64,000 nt of DNA, from NCBI RefSeq assembly GCF_901875635.1, contig NZ_CABFMN010000073.1, positions 155,004 to 219,003 on the forward strand, in the 5' to 3' direction. Position 1 is the stretch's first letter, and each line of letters begins with the position of its first letter. This document shows, in pieces, positions 58,660 to 64,000 of this stretch. The position numbers and the translations under genes are program-made. The notes below the pieces were generated by a model, which saw only the letters and a list, made by a program, of their open reading frames with translations, was not told the DNA's origin and did no database searches. This stretch comes from Xylophilus ampelinus (lineage in GTDB: Bacteria; Pseudomonadota; Gammaproteobacteria; Burkholderiales; Burkholderiaceae_C).

Positions 58660-58871
58660 CAGGCGGGCTCGGGCGGCACGAGCAGTTGCTGGGTCTTCTG
58701 GATCTCGTCGCGCAGGGCCAGGCGGCGTTTCTTCAGCCGGCGCAACAGCAGCTCGTCCTGCGGCCGGCTTTCGCCCAGGCGATCGATGCTGGCGTCGAGG
58801 TCGGCATGCTCGATGCGCAACTCGATCAGACGGCGCGACAGGGAATGAAGATCGGAATCCAAAGAGGCCAT
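58659..58871 (-). CDS. DUF465 (YdcH-like) small coiled-coil protein
   Basis: A 70-residue helical protein with the DUF465 pattern (LHSLSRRLIELRIEHADLDASI, then LLRRLKKRRLALRDEIQ). Function is unknown; the proteins are small and conserved in proteobacteria. It overlaps dinG by one base (TGATG) and is probably co-transcribed. ATG 58871 was chosen; the upstream frame shows no coding character. Confidence 0.9.
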   Translation of the reverse strand: MASLDSDLHSLSRRLIELRIEHADLDASIDRLGESRPQDELLLRRLKKRRLALRDEIQKTQQLLVPPEPA

Positions 58872-58978
58872 CAGCGTGAAAAAAGACCACCGATGTTCAT
58901 CGGATAATACGCGCTCCTCCCTGCCCTTCCCGGCCCGTGCGCACATCCGGCTGCGCCATCCTCACCGCCCTCTCCCCG

Positions 58979-59752
58979 ATGCCCCGAGGCTTCCGACTCA
59001 CTGCGGCCACCGGCCTTCATCAAGGCGACCGGCCCTACCAGCAGGACCAGGTCATGCTGATCGCGCATCCGCGCGTGGCCGGCTGCATCCTGGCCGTGGT
59101 GGCCGATGGCATGGGCGGGCGCAGCGGAGGACGCAAGGCCTCGGACCAGGTGCTGCTCACCGCACGCCAGCTCTTCGAGCGCTACGCTCCCGATGTACAA
59201 CCGGCGTCGGCCCTGCTGCGCCAGACTGTGGAGGACGCGCACACGGTCATCAAGCTCACGGCCATCTCGAGCGAGCAGGAGCCGCACAGCACGGTGGCGG
59301 CCTTCCTGCTCAATCCGCGGGGCGATGGCGCGTGGATCCATGCCGGCGACTCTCGCGTCTACCTGTTCCGCAAGGGTCGGCTGGTGCAGCGCACGCGGGA
59401 CCATTCCTATGTCGAGGTGCTGATCGAGCGCGGTGAGCTGACCGAGGACGAAGCGATGCGCCACCCCCAGGCCAACATCCTGGTCGGCTGCCTCGGCATG
59501 CGAGCCACGCCGCCGCCGATCGACGTGCACGAGATGGAGGCCCTCGCCGCCGGCGACGCGCTGCTGGCTTGCAGCGACGGCCTGTGGCACTACTTCACGC
59601 CCGAGGAACTGGGCGCGGTGATCGCCGAACAGTCGCCGCGCGAGGCGGTGGCCCTGCTGGTGTCCGAAGCACGCCAGCGGGCGCACGGCACGGGCGACAA
59701 CCTCTCGCTGGCCCTGCTCAAGCTCGAGGCGCTGCCCAGCGCCGCCGCCTGA
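58979..59752 (+). CDS. PP2C-family protein serine/threonine phosphatase
   Basis: A 257-residue PP2C phosphatase. Metal-binding motifs are RPYQQDQV (first Asp replaced by Gln-rich context, note), VVADGMGG, HAGDSRVYLF and ACSDGLWHYF with GTGDNLSLALL at the end. It likely dephosphorylates Ser/Thr proteins, perhaps opposite an Hanks-type kinase not seen here. GTG 58937 is an alternative start that would add 14 residues. It is divergent from the DUF465-dinG unit; GATAAT near 58899 may be its -10 box. Confidence 0.9.
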   Translation: MPRGFRLTAATGLHQGDRPYQQDQVMLIAHPRVAGCILAVVADGMGGRSGGRKASDQVLLTARQLFERYAPDVQPASALLRQTVEDAHTVIKLTAISSEQEPHSTVAAFLLNPRGDGAWIHAGDSRVYLFRKGRLVQRTRDHSYVEVLIERGELTEDEAMRHPQANILVGCLGMRATPPPIDVHEMEALAAGDALLACSDGLWHYFTPEELGAVIAEQSPREAVALLVSEARQRAHGTGDNLSLALLKLEALPSAAA

Positions 59753-59758
59753 TCCGAT

Positions 59759-60433
59759 TCAGGGCGCAGCCGGCAGCGGCGCGGCCGGCGGCTTGGTCTG
59801 GCTTGCGTTGCGGCGATCGCGCTCGGCACGCCGGCGCTCCGCCGCAGCCTGCTTGCGCTGGTAGCGGTCGAGTTGCACCGGCGCCTGGGCGGCCCGGCCG
59901 GCGGCCTTGGCCTCGTCCTGCACATGGCGCTGCTGTTTGTTCTCGAAGGCCTGCTCGCGCTGCTGCACCTGCGCCGCGGTGTTCGCGCGGCTTTGGGTAT
60001 GGTCGGTAGCACGTTGCTCGCGGTCGCGTTGGGCCTGGCGTGCCTGCTCCTGCTGCTCGGGGCGGTCCTGCGTGCGCGGTGTGGCCTGCTTCTCGTCGAG
60101 CCGCTTGAGCTGCTCGGCACCGCGGCGCTTGCGTTCGATGTCGTTGATCGCCGCTTCCTGTCGCTTCAGGTCGTCGGTCTGGGCGCGGCGGCGCGCCCGG
60201 CTGTCGCGCAGGCAGTTGTCGACGGCGAAGCGCTGGTAGCAGGCCGCCTCTTCCTGCTGGAAGCGCGCCTCGACGGCCCTGCGCTCGGCCGCGATGCGGT
60301 CGCGTTCGGGCTGGTAGTTCTTCAAGGGTGCGCGAGCACTGGGCGCGACCTCGGGCACCGCCGTCTGGGCGACGGCCACGCCGGCGCCGAAGGCCAGCAC
60401 CAGGAAGACGGCCAGGGAAGAGCGCAGGGTCAT
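59759..60433 (-). CDS. Secreted Arg/Gln-rich coiled-coil protein of unknown function
   Basis: A 224-residue protein. A signal peptide (LAVFLVLAFGAGVAVA) precedes a long helical region rich in Arg, Gln, Glu and Ala (ERDRIAAERRAVEARFQQEE). Two Cys (AACYQRFAVDNCLRD) sit near residue 70 and may pair. The end is Pro/Ala-rich. It overlaps zapE by ATGA and follows it. No named family. Position suggests an envelope role, maybe near the divisome, but that is inference. Confidence 0.82.
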   Translation of the reverse strand: MTLRSSLAVFLVLAFGAGVAVAQTAVPEVAPSARAPLKNYQPERDRIAAERRAVEARFQQEEAACYQRFAVDNCLRDSRARRRAQTDDLKRQEAAINDIERKRRGAEQLKRLDEKQATPRTQDRPEQQEQARQAQRDREQRATDHTQSRANTAAQVQQREQAFENKQQRHVQDEAKAAGRAAQAPVQLDRYQRKQAAAERRRAERDRRNASQTKPPAAPLPAAP

Positions 60434-61530
60434 GTGAGGCGGGTATCGACGGTGCGGCGCTCCAGCGCCAGGAATTCGGTCGACTGCATCTCGTTGAGGC
60501 GCGACACGGTGCGCGGAAACTCGTGGGCCAGCGGGCCTTCGGTGTACAACGCCTCGGGCGGAACCGCGGCCGACATGATGAGCTTCACCCGCCGATCGTA
60601 GAACACGTCCACCAGCCAGGTGAAACGGCGTGCTTCCGAGGCCATGCGCACCGGCATGTGGGGCACGTCGGACAGCAGCACGGTGTGGAACTGGCTCGCG
60701 ATCTCGAGGTAGTCGTTCATCGAGCGCGGGCCGCCGCACAGGGTCTTGAAGTCGAACCACACCACGCCACCGGCCCGGCGACGCGCGCGGATCTCGCGCT
60801 GCTCGATGTGCAGGATCGGGCTGTCGTCGCCCTTCTCGGCCAGCTTGTCGAACAGGTGGCGCATCTCCTTCTCGGCCGCAGCGTCGTTGGGCGTGAGGTA
60901 AAGCCGCGCCTGCTCCAGCGTGCGGCGCCGGTAGTCGGTGCCGTTGTCGACGTTGATGACCTCCAGCTTGCGGTTCAGCAGATCGATGGCCGGCAGGATG
61001 CGGTCGCGGTGCAGGCCGCCGGGGTAGAGGTCGTCGGGCTTGAAGTTGGAGGTGGTGACGAAGCCCACCCCGTTGTCGAACAGCGCCACCAGCAGGCGAT
61101 GCAGGATCATCGCGTCGGTGATGTCGGCGACGTGGAACTCGTCGAAGCAGATCAGCTTGAAGCGCTTGGCGATTCGCCTGCCGAGTTCGTCGAGCGGGTT
61201 CTGGATGCCCTGGAGCTCGGCCAGCTCGCGGTGCACCTCGCGCATGAACTCGTGGAAGTGCAGCCGCGTCTTGCGGTTCAGCGGCACCGCGTTGAAGAAG
61301 CAGTCCATCAGGAAGCTCTTGCCGCGGCCGACGCCACCGTACATGTAGACCCCGCGCGGGATCTCCGGCCGGTGGATCAGCTTCTTGAACGCGTTGGAGC
61401 GCTGCGTCTTGTACTCGGCCCATTCACGGGCGCAGCGATCGAGCGCCTCCACGGCACGCAGCTGTGCGGGGTCGCTCTGGAAGCCGCGCTGCTTGAGCTC
61501 GGCCTCGTAGGCTTGCTTGACGGAGATCAC
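60430..61530 (-). CDS. zapE: ZapE, divisome-associated AFG1-like ATPase
   Basis: A 366-residue AAA-like ATPase. Walker A is GGVGRGKSFLMD and Walker B ICFDEFHVAD. The C-terminal half contains the AFG1 segment FKPDDLYPGGLHRDRILPAI. It acts at the division septum in E. coli. The start is GTG 61530 (MISVKQAYEAEL). It lies downstream of lpdA in the same direction, a conserved order with the 2-oxoglutarate dehydrogenase genes. Confidence 0.94.
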   Translation of the reverse strand: MISVKQAYEAELKQRGFQSDPAQLRAVEALDRCAREWAEYKTQRSNAFKKLIHRPEIPRGVYMYGGVGRGKSFLMDCFFNAVPLNRKTRLHFHEFMREVHRELAELQGIQNPLDELGRRIAKRFKLICFDEFHVADITDAMILHRLLVALFDNGVGFVTTSNFKPDDLYPGGLHRDRILPAIDLLNRKLEVINVDNGTDYRRRTLEQARLYLTPNDAAAEKEMRHLFDKLAEKGDDSPILHIEQREIRARRRAGGVVWFDFKTLCGGPRSMNDYLEIASQFHTVLLSDVPHMPVRMASEARRFTWLVDVFYDRRVKLIMSAAVPPEALYTEGPLAHEFPRTVSRLNEMQSTEFLALERRTVDTRLT

Positions 61531-61551
61531 AGGGACGCAGGCGCGGCGAGG

Positions 61552-61619
61552 TTGCTATGAAATTCATAGCTGCTCGCGCCCGCCGGGCGGGCGCTGCAAC
61601 CCGATTTCATTCAAATCTC
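61552..61619 (+). repeat. Dispersed element family 1, copy I
   Basis: A clean copy: head TTGCTATGAAATTCATAGC, inner TGCTCGCGCCCGCCGGGCGG and GCGCTGCAACCC, tail GATTTCATTCAAATCTC. It lies in the 102-base gap between lpdA (stop 61633) and zapE (start 61530). Confidence 0.9.
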
Positions 61620-61632
61620 ACCGACACGCCGA

Positions 61633-63066
61633 TCAGAAGTTCAGCGTTCGCTTGTCCACGGCCAGGGCCGCTTCCTTGGTCGCTTCCGACAACGACGGGT
61701 GCGCATGGCAGATGCGCGCGATGTCCTCGCTGCTCGCCTTGAACTCCATCGCCACCACCGCTTCAGAGATCAGCTCGCTGACCTGCGGACCGACCATGTG
61801 CACGCCGAGGATCTCGTCCGTGGACGCATCGGCCAGGAACTTGACCATGCCCGTCGTGTCGCCCAGCGCGCGTGCGCGGCCGTTCGCCAGGAAGGGGAAG
61901 GTGCCGGCCTTGTAGGCGCGTCCGCTGGCCTTGAGCTGCTGCTCGGTCTGGCCGACCCAGGCGATCTCGGGGCTGGTGTAGATGACCCAGGGGATGGTGT
62001 TGACGTTGACGTGCCCGTGCTGGCCCGCCATGCGCTCGGCCACCGCCACGCCCTCTTCCTCGGCCTTGTGCGCGAGCATCGGGCCGCGCACCACGTCGCC
62101 GATGGCCCAGACGCCCGGCAGGTTGGTCTTGCACTCGTCGTCGACCACGATCGCGCCACGGTCGTCGAGCTTCAGGCCCACCGCTTCGGCGTCAAGGCCG
62201 ATGGTGTTGGGCACGCGGCCGATGGAGACGATCAGCTTGTCGACCTCCAGCGTCTGCGCTTCGCCCTTGGCGTTGGTCCAGGCGATCGACACGCCCTTCT
62301 TGCCCGACTTGATTTCGCCGACCTTCACGCCGAGTTCTATCTTCAGGCCCTGCTTGTCGAAAGCCTTCTTCGCTTCCTTGGCGATCTGCTCGTCGACGGC
62401 GCCCAGGAAGGTGGGCAGCGCTTCGAGCACCGTCACCTCGGCGCCGAGGCGGCGCCACACCGAGCCCATCTCCAGGCCGATCACGCCGGAGCCGATCAAC
62501 GCCAGCTTCTTGGGCACGGCGCCGATGCGCAGCGCGCCATCGTTCGACAGGATGTTCTCCTCGTCGAAGGGCGCGCCGGGCAGCGCACGTGCGTTGGAGC
62601 CCGTGGCCAGGATGATCTGCTTGCCGACGATGGATTCCTCGGCTGCACCGGTCACCTTGATCTCGTAACCCACATCGGACGCCTTCACGAAGGCACCGCG
62701 GCCATGGAAGAACGTGATCTTGTTCTTCTTGAACAGGTACAGGATGCCGTCGTTGTTCTGCTTCACGACCGCGTCCTTGCGCGCCAGCATCTTGGCCACG
62801 TCCAGGCCGAGGCCCTTGACCTCGATGCCGTGCTCGGCGAAGTGCTTGCCCGCGTGCTCGTAGTGCTCCGAGGACTGCAGCAGCGCCTTGGAGGGGATGC
62901 AGCCCACGTTCGTGCAGGTGCCGCCCGGCGCGGGCTTGCCGTCCTTGTTCTTCCACTCGTCGATGCAGGCGACGTTGAAGCCCAGCTGCGCGGCGCGGAT
63001 GGCGGCGATGTAGCCGCCGGGGCCACCGCCGATGACGATGACGTCGAATTGCTTGGTATCAGCCAT
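61633..63066 (-). CDS. lpdA: Dihydrolipoyl dehydrogenase (E3)
   Basis: A 477-residue flavoprotein. FAD-binding [19 protein letters not shown], the redox disulfide [13 protein letters not shown], the NAD domain [13 protein letters not shown] and the C-terminal [15 protein letters not shown] with the catalytic His/Glu are present. It reoxidises lipoamide of the 2-oxoglutarate dehydrogenase complex. It starts 11 bases after the E2 gene, so it is the E3 of that complex. Confidence 0.97.
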   Translation of the reverse strand: MADTKQFDVIVIGGGPGGYIAAIRAAQLGFNVACIDEWKNKDGKPAPGGTCTNVGCIPSKALLQSSEHYEHAGKHFAEHGIEVKGLGLDVAKMLARKDAVVKQNNDGILYLFKKNKITFFHGRGAFVKASDVGYEIKVTGAAEESIVGKQIILATGSNARALPGAPFDEENILSNDGALRIGAVPKKLALIGSGVIGLEMGSVWRRLGAEVTVLEALPTFLGAVDEQIAKEAKKAFDKQGLKIELGVKVGEIKSGKKGVSIAWTNAKGEAQTLEVDKLIVSIGRVPNTIGLDAEAVGLKLDDRGAIVVDDECKTNLPGVWAIGDVVRGPMLAHKAEEEGVAVAERMAGQHGHVNVNTIPWVIYTSPEIAWVGQTEQQLKASGRAYKAGTFPFLANGRARALGDTTGMVKFLADASTDEILGVHMVGPQVSELISEAVVAMEFKASSEDIARICHAHPSLSEATKEAALAVDKRTLNF

Positions 63067-63077
63067 CAGCCTCGTCC

Positions 63078-64000
63078 TCAGATGTCGAAGAGCAGGCGCG
63101 ACGGATCTTCCAGCGCGTCCTTCATCGCCACGAGGCCCAGCACGGCTTCGCGGCCGTCGATGATGCGGTGGTCGTAGCTCATCGCCAGGTAGTTCATCGG
63201 GCGGATGACGATCTGGCCGTTCTCGACGACGGCGCGGTCCTTGGTCGCATGCACGCCCAGGATGGCCGACTGCGGCGGGTTGATGATCGGCGTGGACAGC
63301 ATCGAGCCGAAGGTGCCGCCATTGGAGATGGAGAAGGTGCCGCCGGTCATCTCCTCGATGCCGAGCTTGCCTTCCTGGGCCTTCTTGCCGAACTCTGCGA
63401 TCTTCTTCTCGATGTCGGCGAAGCTCATCTGGTCGGCATTGCGCAGGATCGGCACCACCAGGCCACGCGGCGAACCGACAGCGATGCCGATGTCGAAGTA
63501 GCCGTGGTAGACGATGTCGTTGCCGTCGACCGAGGCGTTGAGCACCGGGTACTTCTTGAGGGCGTGCACGGCCGCCTTGACGAAGAAGCTCATGAAGCCG
63601 AGCTTGGTGCCATGTTCCTTGGTGAAGGCATCCTGGAACTTCTTGCGCAGGTCCATCACCGGGGCCATGTTCACCTCGTTGAAGGTGGTCAGGATGGCGT
63701 TGGTGGATTGCGATTGCAGCAGGCGCTCGGCGATGCGGGCGCGCAGGCGGCTCATCGGCACGCGCTCCTCGGGGCGGTCGCCCAGGTCCTGGCCCTTGGG
63801 CGCAGACACCTGCGGCAGCGCAGTCTTGGGTGCGCCGGTCGGGATCTGCACCGCCGGCGTGGCGGCCGGTGCGCCGGCGCCGCGGGCCACGGCCGAGAGC
63901 ACGTCGCCCTTGGTCACGCGGCCGTCCTTGCCGGTACCGGCGACGTCGTTGACTGTGAGGTTGTTGTCGGCCAGCAGCTTGGCGGCCGAGGGCATGGCGA
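63078..64000 (-). CDS. odhB: Dihydrolipoyl succinyltransferase (E2), 3' part
   Basis: About 307 C-terminal residues are visible; the gene runs off the right edge. The E3-binding domain ([20 protein letters not shown]) is followed by an Ala/Pro linker and the acyltransferase domain with the catalytic motif [11 protein letters not shown]. The lipoyl domain must be beyond the window. It matches the E2 subunit of 2-oxoglutarate dehydrogenase (sucB/odhB). lpdA follows at once. Confidence 0.95.
   Translation of the reverse strand, partial: AMPSAAKLLADNNLTVNDVAGTGKDGRVTKGDVLSAVARGAGAPAATPAVQIPTGAPKTALPQVSAPKGQDLGDRPEERVPMSRLRARIAERLLQSQSTNAILTTFNEVNMAPVMDLRKKFQDAFTKEHGTKLGFMSFFVKAAVHALKKYPVLNASVDGNDIVYHGYFDIGIAVGSPRGLVVPILRNADQMSFADIEKKIAEFGKKAQEGKLGIEEMTGGTFSISNGGTFGSMLSTPIINPPQSAILGVHATKDRAVVENGQIVIRPMNYLAMSYDHRIIDGREAVLGLVAMKDALEDPSRLLFDI

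Overview
This window looks like chromosome from a high-GC betaproteobacterium of the order Burkholderiales, most likely family Comamonadaceae (Variovorax, Acidovorax or Ramlibacter type). Three things point there: the conserved housekeeping gene order in the right half, the periplasmic Bug (TctC) receptors, and short dispersed repeats of a kind I associate from memory with that family. Genus cannot be fixed from the sequence alone. No rRNA, tRNA, CRISPR array, phage or complete insertion sequence was recognised.

Left part (1-32 kb) is mostly accessory and catabolic. It opens with a cut PhzF-family gene coupled to a Bug receptor, then a LivK-type binding protein, a secreted protein of unknown function, an EamA transporter and a YgiQ radical SAM protein. 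At 7.7-14.8 kb lies a Czc-type heavy-metal efflux cluster on the plus strand: czcI (frameshifted), czcC, a His-rich membrane-anchored protein, czcB, czcA and a small His-rich periplasmic protein. A MarR-GNAT fusion and a CHRD lipoprotein follow. Next come a minus-strand set for ketone-body or PHB-type metabolism (patatin, acetoacetate decarboxylase, 3-hydroxybutyrate dehydrogenase), a VOC protein, an MFS exporter, a two-gene chromate transporter, an aldo/keto reductase, a LuxR regulator divergent from a DUF3237-Bug pair, and rlmB. At 28.1-30.8 kb is an unusual overlapping cassette of two membrane-anchored proteins with ribosomal L7/L12 C-terminal-like motifs plus a membrane protein, downstream of a YbbA-type ABC ATPase.

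Right part (32-64 kb) is largely core. It holds a PLP lyase, a hydrolase, a purine phosphoribosyltransferase, then on the minus strand the chain rluD, scpB-rluB, ndk-rlmN-pilW-rodZ-ispG-hisS-yfgM-bamB, der, hfq-hflX-hflK-hflC-DUF2065 and hisZ-purA. bamD is divergent from rluD. The end of the window carries dinG with a DUF465 gene, a PP2C phosphatase, zapE with a coiled-coil secreted protein, and lpdA with the 3' part of the 2-oxoglutarate dehydrogenase E2 gene.

The most striking signal is repeat-driven remodelling of genes. A dispersed element of about 66 bp occurs nine times. One copy encodes the start and most of the signal peptide of bamB, one lies in frame in rluB, one encodes the last 23 residues of the YbbA-type ATPase, one supplies the stop codon of the LuxR gene, and one supplies the ribosome-binding site of the phosphoribosyltransferase. 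A second element family lies in frame in czcA, and a third, palindromic, lies in frame in ygiQ. Two further long imperfect palindromes lie between genes.
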